This document shows positions 15,822 through 24,251 of a stretch of 64,000 bases of DNA, one piece after another. The number at the start of each line of letters is the position of its first letter. Within the stretch, counting starts at the first letter, position 1. The DNA is from CAVRXT01 sp963725655 (GTDB lineage: Bacteria; Acidobacteriota; Terriglobia; Acidiferrales; UBA7541), in NCBI GenBank assembly GCA_963725655.1, contig CAVRYY010000001.1, positions 1,054,001-1,118,000 of the forward strand, written 5' to 3'. The position numbers and the translations under genes are program-made. Below the pieces are notes generated by a model. It saw nothing but the letters and a program-made list of their open reading frames with translations, did not search any database and was not told where the DNA came from.

Positions 15822-16478
15822 TTGGCCGATCGAAAGAAAAGAAAGGGCTCATTCAAATTGAGCGAAGTATTTCCGCCGTCGGCGCAGTCGGCGAAGATCC
15901 GCGAATACGAGGCAGGCGATACGATCATCGCGCAGGGAGACAAATGCAGCGACATACACTACGTAGAGGCGGGGCTGATCAAGCTGCACGTGGTCTCGGA
16001 ACGCGGCCGGTCGGCGGTGCTAGGCATCGTCGGAGCCGGCGAGTTTTTCGGGGAGAGCTGCATGAGCGGCAATCTGAACCACCTGACTTCGGCGGTGGCG
16101 CTGGTGCCCACCACCGTCGCGGCGATCAAAAGAAAACTGATGGAGCGGCTGATCGCGGACGAGGATGTGGTATCGGCGATGTTCATCCATCATCTGCTGG
16201 CGCGCAATCAACGGATCGAGCAGGACCTGATCGACCATTTCATGAACTCGAGCGAAAAGCGCCTGGCGCGGACGTTGTTGCTGCTGGCCCGCCACGGAAA
16301 ATCAGGCGATGAGAGTTCGGTGCTGTCCAAAATCGGACAGGACACCCTGGCCGAGATGGTTGGGACTACCCGCTCGCGGATCAATTTTTTCATGAACCGG
16401 TTTCGAAAATTGGGCTACATCCACTATAACGGCGGGCTGGTGGTGCACGACGAATTGGCCAACGCTTTGAAGGATTGA
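15822..16478 (+). CDS. Crp/Fnr family transcriptional regulator
   Basis: A 218-residue regulator starting at TTG 15822. Residues about 20-130 are a cyclic-nucleotide-binding fold (YEAGDTIIAQGDKCSDIHYV, LGIVGAGEFFGESCMSG). Residues about 145-215 are a Crp-type winged helix with KIGQDTLAEMVGTTRSRINF and FFMNRFRKLGYI. The phosphate-binding cassette has GEFFGES but lacks the Arg-Ser/Thr pair that binds cAMP in classical Crp. There is no N-terminal Fnr cysteine set, so the ligand is unknown. It sits alone, divergent from a small gene, with a perfect palindrome 123 bp upstream that could be an autoregulatory site. Confidence 0.9.
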   Translation: MADRKKRKGSFKLSEVFPPSAQSAKIREYEAGDTIIAQGDKCSDIHYVEAGLIKLHVVSERGRSAVLGIVGAGEFFGESCMSGNLNHLTSAVALVPTTVAAIKRKLMERLIADEDVVSAMFIHHLLARNQRIEQDLIDHFMNSSEKRLARTLLLLARHGKSGDESSVLSKIGQDTLAEMVGTTRSRINFFMNRFRKLGYIHYNGGLVVHDELANALKD

Positions 16479-16507
16479 ATTCGGACGGATTCGAAAATAT
16501 ACCCCGC

Positions 16508-17341
16508 TTACTGCACGGTGACCGGTTGGGGCACGCTGATGTTCATGGGACGAAGGGTGAGCCAGTCGGTACGGGTGCGGTCCCACTCCTGAATGAGGAA
16601 GCCGTAGGACTTTAGAAAATCGCGAATCTGGGGACGCTGCCAACCGACGATATTCTCGAGGATGGGCACCAGCACGACGTTGGCGTTGTCGCCCAGCACG
16701 GTGCGCCTGGCGATGTGAGCGAGCTGGGTGGATTCAGAAACGGCGATGGTAAATCCTTCGCGTGAATTCACGTGCAGCATCACATGAACGTCGGAGCTGC
16801 CGTCACCGGCGTAGACGACGTGGTCCGGACCAACCTGCAAGCTAGCCTGGAGCTTATCCAAGACGGCTACTTTTCCGTATCCCGCGGTGACCCGCACGAT
16901 TTTGTCGATTTCTCCCGAAGCGGTGTATTCGAACTCGGTGCCGTGAATGTGATCTTCCGGGACAATGCCCTCGAGCGCGGAACGCACGATTTCCACGGGC
17001 GCCGCGGACAGAACTGAAAAATCAAAGCAATGGCCGGGAATGCCGTGGTCGAGAATGTCGTAGAGCACGCGAATGTCGTGTTTGAGGCGGATGCGCTTGC
17101 CCACTTCGTAGAGATGTTCCTGGCGGACGCGCCCGCGGAATTCGGGATCGTGCAGCAGCAGGTAGGCGAGCTCGGCGCCTTGCTGGACGAGATTGATCTT
17201 GGCCATGCCTTCGGCTTTGCGTTCGAATTCCGACGTGGGAATGCCGACGATTTCACTGAGCACGTAGCCGGAGTCGTTGAAGGTGAGAGTTTTGTCGAAA
17301 TCGCTGGCAAACAGGTAATGCTTCTTATGATTTTCGGTCAT
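16508..17341 (-). CDS. HAD-superfamily phosphatase
   Basis: A 277-residue haloacid-dehalogenase-type hydrolase. Motif I is FASDFDKTLTF (nucleophile and acid-base Asp), motif II is the SAAP region near residue 113, the lysine of motif III lies near KVAVLDKL, and motif IV is YAGDGSSDVHVM. The layout matches phosphoserine-phosphatase-like or MtnX-like members with a helical cap of moderate size. The substrate is unknown. It converges on the Crp/Fnr gene (29 bp apart). A GGGAGG sequence lies 13 nt before the ATG. No signal peptide, so cytoplasmic. Confidence 0.8.
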   Translation of the reverse strand: MTENHKKHYLFASDFDKTLTFNDSGYVLSEIVGIPTSEFERKAEGMAKINLVQQGAELAYLLLHDPEFRGRVRQEHLYEVGKRIRLKHDIRVLYDILDHGIPGHCFDFSVLSAAPVEIVRSALEGIVPEDHIHGTEFEYTASGEIDKIVRVTAGYGKVAVLDKLQASLQVGPDHVVYAGDGSSDVHVMLHVNSREGFTIAVSESTQLAHIARRTVLGDNANVVLVPILENIVGWQRPQIRDFLKSYGFLIQEWDRTRTDWLTLRPMNISVPQPVTVQ

Positions 17342-17510
17342 GGGGATAAATGTCCTCCCGTACTCATACTATCAATACTCGTCTACATATCCTTATCGGA
17401 TTTGTTGATTAGATGCATTAACGGGGGGTAACGGTCCGTTCAATAAGGGCGGGAAAGGCTTAGTGGTTAGGGGTCAGCGCGATAGGCGCGGAGGGTCAGG
17501 ATGAAATTAC

Positions 17511-17523
17511 TTGACTGAGTCAA
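17511..17523. promoter_or_regulatory. Palindrome TTGACTGAGTCAA before the MarR-GNAT gene
   Basis: Six-base arms (TTGACT/AGTCAA) around a single central G, 49 bp upstream of the MarR-GNAT start. Its size and position suit a MarR-type operator and possible autoregulation (inference). The arm TTGACT could also serve as a -35 element. Confidence 0.4.
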
Positions 17524-17571
17524 CTATCTCGGCGAAAATGCGCTGGTGCGCCAGGGGAGCGCCTTTCGATC

Positions 17572-18516
17572 ATGCCTACCCACGAATCTCGCCACCAACG
17601 CATCGACGCGGTCCGGCGGTTCAACCGTTTTTACACCCGCAAGATTGGGGTGCTGGGGAACAGCGTCTATCGGAGCCCATTCTCGCTGACGCAGGCCCGC
17701 GTGCTTTACGAGCTGGCGCATCGACGGCAAACCACCGCCGCGGAACTGGTGAGGGAACTTGGGCTGGACCCCGGCTACCTGAGCCGGATCCTGCGCGGCT
17801 TTCGCAAGCGCGGGTTGATCAGTGGAATCGTTTCCGGCGTCGATCGGCGCCGCGAATGGCTTTCGCTCACGCCGCGGGGACGAACGGTGTTTGCTCCGAT
17901 CAATACGCGGTCGCATAACGAAGTAGGAGCGCTGCTGGAAGAGATGCCGCTCAGCGACCAGCATCATCTGGTGAACGCGATGCACGCGATCGAGCATCTG
18001 CTGCATGCGCCGGTGGAGGACCGCTCGCCGGCGGCGGCCGCTTGCCTATTGCGTTCGCCGCGCGCGGGCGACATGGGATGGGTGATCGAGCGGCACGGCG
18101 CGCTGTACGCGCAGGAGTACGGCTACAGCCAGCGGTTCGAAGGCTTGGTGGCGGAAATCGTAGCGGCGTTCGTGCGCAACTTCCAGCCCAAGTGGGAGCG
18201 TTGCTGGATCGCGGAGAAAGACTCGCGGCCGGTGGGGTCGGTGTTCGTGGTGAAGCGCTCCGAGACGGTGGCGCAGCTGCGGCTGTTGCTGGTGGATCCC
18301 GCGGTGCGCGGAGCGGGAATCGGGGCGCGGCTGGTGAACGAATGCCTGCGGTTCGCGCGGCACGCTGGGTATTCGAAGATGATGCTGTGGACGCAATCCG
18401 GGCTGGACGCCGCGCACCACATCTACCAAAAAACCGGCTTTCAGATGACTCGACGGGAACGGCATAAGGAGTGGGGGCAGGATGTGACCGGGGAAACCTG
18501 GGAGCGCGATCTGTAG
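17572..18516 (+). CDS. MarR-type regulator fused to a GNAT acetyltransferase
   Basis: A 314-residue two-domain protein. Residues about 10-150 form a MarR winged helix (RFNRFYTRKIGVLGNSVY, LTQARVLYELAHR, GLDPGYLSRILRGFRKRG with the basic wing RRREWLSLTPRG). Residues about 165-310 form a GNAT fold with the acetyl-CoA loop RGAGIGARLVNECLRFA and IYQKTGFQ near the end. Fusions of this kind are widespread; most are uncharacterised, and the acetyl acceptor is unknown. A TTGACTGAGTCAA palindrome lies 49 bp upstream. The metallophosphoesterase follows after 142 bp on the same strand and may or may not be cotranscribed. Confidence 0.9.
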   Translation: MPTHESRHQRIDAVRRFNRFYTRKIGVLGNSVYRSPFSLTQARVLYELAHRRQTTAAELVRELGLDPGYLSRILRGFRKRGLISGIVSGVDRRREWLSLTPRGRTVFAPINTRSHNEVGALLEEMPLSDQHHLVNAMHAIEHLLHAPVEDRSPAAAACLLRSPRAGDMGWVIERHGALYAQEYGYSQRFEGLVAEIVAAFVRNFQPKWERCWIAEKDSRPVGSVFVVKRSETVAQLRLLLVDPAVRGAGIGARLVNECLRFARHAGYSKMMLWTQSGLDAAHHIYQKTGFQMTRRERHKEWGQDVTGETWERDL

Positions 18517-18658
18517 CGCGCGCCGCGGCCGCCGCGGCAGCGTTCCGCGCCGTTCCGGCGTGCCAGTCGTGATAGTCTAATCCTTGGGCAAAAAACCTCA
18601 GCGTACTTCGATTCACTCCGCTGCGTGCTGGAACTCTGCACTTTCAGGAATTTCCTGA

Positions 18659-19765
18659 ATGCGATCTCGAATCGCCACGTTTGTGGCTATCATCCAGTTG
18701 ATTTTGGTTCTGGCGCACTGGGCGGTCTATCGCACTTTGGTGAGCTTCTGGCTGGTTCCGGCGCCGGCGATTTCCGGTGTGCGGATATTTTTTGCGGTGG
18801 CGTCGGTGAGTTTCGTGTGCGCGTCGCTGCTGGGATTCTGGTATTCGAATTTTGCGGTACGGATTTTCTACACCGCTGCGGCGGTGTGGCTCGGCGTTTT
18901 CAATTACCTGTTCTTCTGCGGCTGCGCCTGCTGGATTTTCTACGGAGCCGCGGCGGCTATCGGCGGGCAGATGGCGCGGCGGCCGTTCGGAATTGTGTTT
19001 TTCGGAGCGGCGGTGGCGCTGAGTTTGTGGGGCTTGATTAACGCGGCGACGCTGCGCGTCACTCGAGTGACGGTGCGTCTGCCGAATCTGCCGGGTTCGT
19101 GGAGCGGGCGCGTGGTCGCGCTGGTAAGTGATACCCACCTTGGCCACGTGCGCAATCTGGGATTCATTCGGAAGATCGTTGGCACGCTCGCGGCGTTACG
19201 GCCCGCGGCCGTTTTTATTGCCGGGGATCTTTTCGACGGCACCAAGACGAACGTCGAAGAACTGGCGCAAGCCTGGACGGCGTGGTCGCCACCGATGGGA
19301 ACGTACTACGTCACCGGCAATCACGAAGAGTTTCGCGATCGCAGTCTGTTCATTTCCGCGGTGGCGCGCGCGGGCGCCCGCATTTTGAATAATGAAGGGA
19401 TCGATCTCGATGGCGTACAGGTGGTGGGCGTGCATTTCGGCGAGTCTCTGAACGTGGATGGCTTTCGCGCCATTCTGAGGCAGAGTGCGCCGGACCGCAG
19501 CCGGCCGAGTATTTTGATTACGCACACGCCTGACCGCCGGGAAGCGGCCGCCGCGGAAGGCATCTCGCTGCAGGTTTCCGGCCATACTCATCGAGGGCAA
19601 TTCTTGCCGTTCAGCTGGATCGTGAGAAGAATTTACGGTGCGTACGCGTACGGATTGCAGCGGCTGGGGGAAATGCAGATCTACACTTCCAGCGGCGCAG
19701 GAACGTGGGGGCCACCGTTCCGCGTAGGCACGATCGCCGAAATCGTGCTACTGCGATTCGAGTGA
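18659..19765 (+). CDS. Membrane-anchored metallophosphoesterase
   Basis: A 368-residue protein with four hydrophobic helices in residues 1-135, followed by a calcineurin-like phosphoesterase domain. The metal motifs are in order: VALVSDTHLGHV, FIAGDLFDG, VTGNHEEF, ILITHTPDRR and SGHTHRGQFLPF. This layout matches YkuE/YaeI-like membrane phosphodiesterases, some of which act on lipid-linked substrates such as UDP-diacylglucosamine; the substrate here is unknown. An AGGA is present just before the ATG within the near-palindrome TCAGGAATTTCCTGA. The active domain is expected near the membrane surface. Confidence 0.85.
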   Translation: MRSRIATFVAIIQLILVLAHWAVYRTLVSFWLVPAPAISGVRIFFAVASVSFVCASLLGFWYSNFAVRIFYTAAAVWLGVFNYLFFCGCACWIFYGAAAAIGGQMARRPFGIVFFGAAVALSLWGLINAATLRVTRVTVRLPNLPGSWSGRVVALVSDTHLGHVRNLGFIRKIVGTLAALRPAAVFIAGDLFDGTKTNVEELAQAWTAWSPPMGTYYVTGNHEEFRDRSLFISAVARAGARILNNEGIDLDGVQVVGVHFGESLNVDGFRAILRQSAPDRSRPSILITHTPDRREAAAAEGISLQVSGHTHRGQFLPFSWIVRRIYGAYAYGLQRLGEMQIYTSSGAGTWGPPFRVGTIAEIVLLRFE

Positions 19766-19835
19766 GGCGGTTTTTCGGCGCAATAGGCGAGCGCCGCGGG
19801 TTGATTTATGATCGGCAAGCGCGCGAACAAAAATT

Positions 19836-20678
19836 ATGCCATCCAGCAACCCGGCTTCGGTGATCGTCTCGAGCTACAACGACCTGGCCATTCTCGAAGC
19901 CTCCCTCGCGGCGTTATCCGTCCAGAGTTTTCACGATTTTGAAATCGTAATCGCCGACGACGGCTCGAGCCAGGACTACGGGGCGGTTTTGGACGCGTGG
20001 GCGCCGCGATTCGCGCACGGCATTCAGCACGTCACCCAGGAAAAGAAGGGTTTCCGGCGCGCGCGCATACTCAACCGCGCGATCCACGTGAGCCGTTTCG
20101 AGCGGGTGATCTTCCTGGATATGGACTGCCTGCCGCATCGCGATTTCGTTCGCAACCATATGGCCTACCTGCAGCCCGGAACCGCGATTACCGGGCGCCG
20201 GGTGGACATTTCGCGCGATGTTGTCCACGCGGCTCCGCAGATTCAAGAGCGCGGCTTGGGATTCAGCCTGCCGGTTTTGCTGCGCCTGTGGATGCAAGGC
20301 AAAGCCAGGCGCGTGGAGCACGGTTTGGTAATGCCGGTATTTTACGAGTCCAGCCACGCCGCGCTGATCGGCTGTAATTTCTCGCTGTGCAAATCCGATC
20401 TAGAAACACTCAACGGATTCAACGAGGAGTTCGAAGGCTGGGGCGGGGAAGACAGCGAACTGGACCTGCGGGTGCACTTCATGGGCGCGAGAATCCGCAA
20501 TTTGCGCAACAAAGTGATCGAGTATCACTTGATTCATGAGCACCGCGAAGTCGATCGGCGTCAAGTGGAAGCGGTACTGGCGCGCACTCGCGCCGACAAA
20601 TCGGTTCGCGCCCGCCGGGGCCTCTCCGAAATACAAGAATCCGATTTCTCCCGCACCGAGTTTGCTCCGCCAGGGTAG
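19836..20678 (+). CDS. Family 2 glycosyltransferase
   Basis: A 280-residue GT-A fold enzyme. The nucleotide-binding start SVIVSSYNDLAILEASL is followed by VIADDGSSQD, KGFRRARILNRAI, the metal motif ERVIFLDMDCLPH and the acceptor-side motif FEGWGGEDSELDLRVHFMG. The GWGGED motif is shared with chondroitin-polymerase-type and galactosyltransferase C-domains. It has no transmembrane segment and probably works at the inner membrane face on a polysaccharide or lipid-linked sugar. It follows the phosphoesterase by 70 bp on the same strand. The donor and acceptor cannot be read from the sequence. Confidence 0.85.
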   Translation: MPSSNPASVIVSSYNDLAILEASLAALSVQSFHDFEIVIADDGSSQDYGAVLDAWAPRFAHGIQHVTQEKKGFRRARILNRAIHVSRFERVIFLDMDCLPHRDFVRNHMAYLQPGTAITGRRVDISRDVVHAAPQIQERGLGFSLPVLLRLWMQGKARRVEHGLVMPVFYESSHAALIGCNFSLCKSDLETLNGFNEEFEGWGGEDSELDLRVHFMGARIRNLRNKVIEYHLIHEHREVDRRQVEAVLARTRADKSVRARRGLSEIQESDFSRTEFAPPG

Positions 20679-20743
20679 TCCTCATCCGTCGTTGCGCTCA
20701 CCGTTGCGGCCGAGGGGCTAAAAAGTCCCTGCATCCTAATTGC

Positions 20744-20755
20744 ATGTATATACAT
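20744..20755. promoter_or_regulatory. 12-bp palindrome ATGTATATACAT before the MarR gene
   Basis: A perfect palindrome ending 10 bp before the MarR start codon. A bound repressor at this place would block initiation or overlap the -10 region (TATACA lies within it). No good ribosome site separates it from the ATG, so the transcript may be nearly leaderless. Confidence 0.4.
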
Positions 20756-20765
20756 CTATAGCGGT

Positions 20766-21215
20766 ATGAGCCACCCACCTTTACCCATGCTGCCCTGCAT
20801 GTGCGGCAGTTTCCGCCGGACATCCCGGGCGCTCACCCAGTCCTACGAGCGGGCGTTCCGCCCGATTGGGTTGCGCGCCACGCAATTCACCATTCTGCAA
20901 GTGCTCTCACGTGCCGGAGAAGTGTCGCAGGGGCAATTGGGCGAAATACTGGCGATGGACAGCACCACGCTGACGCGAACGCTGGAAATCATGCGGCGGC
21001 ACGGCTGGATCGCCGAGCGCCGCGGCGAAGATCAGCGCGAACGGCGGCTCAGTCTATCGAATTCGGGGAAAACGAAACTCAACCGCGCCACGGTCGTCTG
21101 GGAAAAGATTCAATCGCGGTTGCGCGGGCAACTCGGCGACCAGGCCTGGAATAACCTGATGCAACTCACCAATCAAGTTACCGAGCTGGCGACAGCTCAA
21201 GGAGACTCGCGATGA
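20766..21215 (+). CDS. MarR family transcriptional regulator
   Basis: A 149-residue winged-helix regulator. The DNA-binding part is clear: GLRATQFTILQVLSRAGEVS, QGQLGEILAMDSTTLTRTLE and the wing RRGEDQRERRLSLSNSGK. The N-terminus carries a CMC pair (residues 11 and 13) in front of helix 1, seen in a subgroup of MarR proteins and possibly redox-active (inference). Its end overlaps the following membrane-protein gene by 4 bp (ATGA), so the pair is one operon and the membrane protein is the likely target or partner. The 12-bp palindrome right upstream suggests autorepression. Confidence 0.9.
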   Translation: MSHPPLPMLPCMCGSFRRTSRALTQSYERAFRPIGLRATQFTILQVLSRAGEVSQGQLGEILAMDSTTLTRTLEIMRRHGWIAERRGEDQRERRLSLSNSGKTKLNRATVVWEKIQSRLRGQLGDQAWNNLMQLTNQVTELATAQGDSR

Positions 21216-21877
21216 AAAACTACGGGAAACTTACAATGGTGTTGATCGCCATCTGGTTCGGGCTCGTTTTGTCCGCGTCCGCGCTACACCTTTTCAAGAA
21301 CGACGCGAATCGCGTGGGAATCGCGGTTGGCATCGCCGCAGTGGCTCCCATCGTACTGTTCTCGCTGTGGTTCGCCGCTTCGGATGGATTTCGGAAATTT
21401 GCGCTTTCGCTAAATCCGCGAAGCCTGACGTACGCGCAATCGTGGAGAGTTATCGGTCTGGTGTTCGTCATATTGGAGGCGCGCAACGTGCTGCCGGCAA
21501 TATTCGCGCTGCCGGCGGGTTGGGGCGACGTGGCCATCGGGACGACCGCTGCGCTGGTGGCATGGAAGTTGGGGAATCCCGGTCATCGCGGCGGATTCAT
21601 TCTTTGGCAAGTGCTGGGAATTATCGACCTGGTGACCGCGGTGGGTCTGGGGACTACCGCCTCGTTGCTCAGCGCGCACAGCACGCCCATGGTGGCTATG
21701 ACGTTGTTGCCACTCAGCCTGGTTCCGACCTTCCTGGTCCCGCTCTTTTTGATCCTTCATTTGATTTGCATAGCCCAAGCTAGAAGTTGGAAATCCGTTT
21801 CCGGCGGTGCCTGGCAAACCGCAAGCGGCCAGGTCGCGCCGAAGGACATGCTCGCTGGCCATCAACTGGGGATATAG
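21212..21877 (+). CDS. Polytopic membrane protein of unknown function
   Basis: A 221-residue, strongly hydrophobic protein with about six membrane helices (for example TMVLIAIWFGLVLSASALHL, VGIAVGIAAVAPIVLFSLWF and LVPTFLVPLFLILHLICIAQ). No motif of a known transporter or enzyme was recognised. It is translationally coupled to the MarR gene through a 4-bp overlap, so its expression is probably controlled by that regulator, possibly in response to a compound it handles. It converges on the cytochrome P460 gene. Confidence 0.8.
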   Translation: MKNYGKLTMVLIAIWFGLVLSASALHLFKNDANRVGIAVGIAAVAPIVLFSLWFAASDGFRKFALSLNPRSLTYAQSWRVIGLVFVILEARNVLPAIFALPAGWGDVAIGTTAALVAWKLGNPGHRGGFILWQVLGIIDLVTAVGLGTTASLLSAHSTPMVAMTLLPLSLVPTFLVPLFLILHLICIAQARSWKSVSGGAWQTASGQVAPKDMLAGHQLGI

Positions 21878-21953
21878 GCCGACCGCCTGTGATCGGAAAT
21901 TTGAGGCGGCGAGGAAGCAGTAGGAAACTCGCCGCCAGCGGCCGGCGTGACTA

Positions 21954-22538
21954 CTATTTGGGCGTCGCTCGGCCGTCTTTCGTAACGGCGGGGGGTTCGA
22001 TAAAAGTGCCCTTGGCCTTGGCGATTTCGGCGAGGGTGGGATAGAACTGAACAAAAGTGGTGTCCACCACGGCATGCTGCTCATGGCAAGAATAGCAATC
22101 TGCGGTTTTCGGGAAGAGCCTGCCCTCTCGCTGCGAGCCGTCGCCGAAACTGTAGAAAGCCCAGCCTCCACGAGATGCATCTTTCACATGCGCTTCTATT
22201 GCCAGCAGGCCGGTTTGCACTCTTCCAGTTTTGTTGATTGATACGTTGGTGTCTGATCCGCGAGCTTCCAGAATCAGCACGGTCTTATCCGGCCAGGTGC
22301 CAGTCTTGAGAAATGCCTGGTAGGCCACTGGGTTGACGAATACGTTGTCAAAACTGGGGTTCGATTCCGGTGCGGCGCTGGCGCGGTAGCTCATGCCCAA
22401 GCCGGAACTTAAGAAAACCCATTGGCGATAGTCCTGGGGAAGGATCATCTTGTTGTCACCGCGATACTCGATGGCGCGGGCGGTTACCGCTAACAGTGCC
22501 GTGCAAGTGAGCATGGCCACAATGAATTTTTTTTTCAT
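21954..22538 (-). CDS. Cytochrome P460-like exported c-type haem protein
   Basis: A 194-residue protein from ATG 22538, which opens a typical signal peptide (KKKFIVAMLTCTALLAVTARA). The mature part matches the P460 family: a beta-rich body (YRQWVFLSSGLGMSY, FDNVFVNPVAYQAFLKTG, LILEARGS) and a single haem-binding CXXCH motif (DCYSCHEQHA) near the C-terminus. P460 cytochromes have a lysine cross-linked haem and in nitrifiers oxidise hydroxylamine, while related members elsewhere have unknown roles. I see no nitrification genes here. Expected in the periplasm. An alternative upstream ATG at 22640 would add a non-signal-like N-terminus, so I rejected it. Confidence 0.8.
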   Translation of the reverse strand: MKKKFIVAMLTCTALLAVTARAIEYRGDNKMILPQDYRQWVFLSSGLGMSYRASAAPESNPSFDNVFVNPVAYQAFLKTGTWPDKTVLILEARGSDTNVSINKTGRVQTGLLAIEAHVKDASRGGWAFYSFGDGSQREGRLFPKTADCYSCHEQHAVVDTTFVQFYPTLAEIAKAKGTFIEPPAVTKDGRATPK

Positions 22539-22715
22539 CGCCGTTCTCCACCTTTCGCTCGGGAGGAGTATACCGCGGCGATGGGAAATGAGGCGAGACG
22601 GGTCGAAGCGACAGAAGAAGTCCACTCCGGGATTTCCCAACGAGTATAATACTAGGTAGAATCAACCGGCTCGGCTGACCTGCTTGCCGGGTTAATCGTT
22701 CACACTGAATCCCCG

Positions 22716-24251
22716 ATGACACAAAAGCTGTTGGGAATCGACGTCGGCACCGGCGGCACACGGGCCGTGCTGCTGGAAACCTCGGGCCGTGTGCTGTCCG
22801 CGGCCACCGCGGAGCACCCGCCGATTTCGTCGCCGCATATCGGCTGGGCCGAGCAAAATCCCGGCGATTGGTGGCGCGCTGCGCGCGTGGCGATTCCCGA
22901 GTGTCTACGCCTCGCTGGTGCGCTGCCCTCGGATATCGCTGCCGTGGGCCTGAGCGGACAAATGCATGGCCTGGTTCTGCTCGATGCGGGCGGAGACGTG
23001 CTGCGCCCTTCACTGATTTGGTGCGATCAACGCACTGGCGATCAATGCGCCGCCATCGAAGCGACGATCGGCCGCCGACGCCTGATCGAGCTAACCGCTA
23101 ATCCCGCGCTAACCGGTTTCACGCTCCCGAAAATTTGGTGGGTGCGCGAACACGAGCCGGAGATTTGGAAGCGCACGCGCTCGGTGCTGCTGCCCAAGGA
23201 CTACATCCGGTACTGCTTGACCGGCGAGCGCGCGACGGACGTGTCGGACGCTTCCGGCACGCTAATGCTCGACGTTGCCAATCGCAGATGGTCTGCGGAA
23301 ATGCTGGCAGCCTCGCAGATTTCCGAAAACTTGCTGCCGCGAGTTTTCGAGTCGCCGGAAATAACCGGGAAAATTTCCGAAGCAGGCGCTCGAGCCTGTG
23401 GTCTGCGCGCCGGAATTCCGGTGGTGGGCGGTGCGGGCGATCAGGCCGGCGGTGCGGTGGGAATGGGGATAGTGCGCGGGGGAGTGGTGAGCGCGACGAT
23501 CGGGACTTCGGGCGTGGTTTTCGCCGCCACCGATCGCCCGTTGCTCGATCCGCAGGGCCGCGTCCACACTTTCTGCCACGCCATCCCGGATCGTTGGCAC
23601 GTGATGGGGGTGACCCAGGCGGCGGGGCTTTCGCTGCGGTGGTTCCGCGATCAATTCGGCACCCGGATGGAATCGCGCGGCGGGTCAGGCAGCGGATCGG
23701 GCGCTAACGGAGCGGCGCGAGAGCCCTACGATGCACTGATGGACGAAGCCAGGAGCGTGCCCGCCGGCTCCGATGGTTTGCTATGGGCGCCGTACTTGAT
23801 GGGCGAGCGAACTCCACATCTCGATCCGCTGGCACGCGGCGCGCTGGTGGGCATTACCGCGCAGCACACTCGCGCGCACATGGTGCGGGCAATCCTGGAG
23901 GGCGTAGCGTTTTCGCTGCGCGACACTTTCGAAATCCTGAAACAGATGCAAGTGCCGGTGGGATCCATTCGTCTTGGCGGCGGCGGTGCGCGGGCCCAAC
24001 TGTGGCGACAGATCCAAGCCGACGTCTATGGTTTGCCGGTGGCCGTAAACGTCGCAGAAGAAGGCGCCGCGTATGGCGCTGCTCTACTCGCCGGAGTGGG
24101 CGCCGGCGTCTGGCCCTCAGTCCCGGCGGCCTGCGACGCTGCTGTGCACGTCGCTCAGGTGGTGCCCTGTGACCCCGGACGCGTGGCCCTCATGGACGCA
24201 CGCTACGCTGAGTACTCCAAGTTGTATCCTGCGCTGCGCGATATCCACTAG
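22716..24251 (+). CDS. xylB: Xylulokinase
   Basis: A 511-residue FGGY-family carbohydrate kinase of normal length. Visible motifs are the phosphate loop LLGIDVGTGGTRAVLLE, GLSGQMHGLVLLD, LIWCDQRTGDQC (substrate aspartate region), the second ATP motif SATIGTSGVVFA and FGGY signature 2 around RLGGGGARAQLWRQIQADVY. The pattern GQMHGLV is diagnostic for xylulokinase rather than glycerol or gluconate kinase. It phosphorylates D-xylulose into the pentose phosphate pathway. No xylose isomerase or transporter gene is next to it, so the sugar source is unclear. It converges on, and overlaps by 4 bp, the beta-hydroxyacid dehydrogenase gene. Confidence 0.88.
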   Translation: MTQKLLGIDVGTGGTRAVLLETSGRVLSAATAEHPPISSPHIGWAEQNPGDWWRAARVAIPECLRLAGALPSDIAAVGLSGQMHGLVLLDAGGDVLRPSLIWCDQRTGDQCAAIEATIGRRRLIELTANPALTGFTLPKIWWVREHEPEIWKRTRSVLLPKDYIRYCLTGERATDVSDASGTLMLDVANRRWSAEMLAASQISENLLPRVFESPEITGKISEAGARACGLRAGIPVVGGAGDQAGGAVGMGIVRGGVVSATIGTSGVVFAATDRPLLDPQGRVHTFCHAIPDRWHVMGVTQAAGLSLRWFRDQFGTRMESRGGSGSGSGANGAAREPYDALMDEARSVPAGSDGLLWAPYLMGERTPHLDPLARGALVGITAQHTRAHMVRAILEGVAFSLRDTFEILKQMQVPVGSIRLGGGGARAQLWRQIQADVYGLPVAVNVAEEGAAYGAALLAGVGAGVWPSVPAACDAAVHVAQVVPCDPGRVALMDARYAEYSKLYPALRDIH

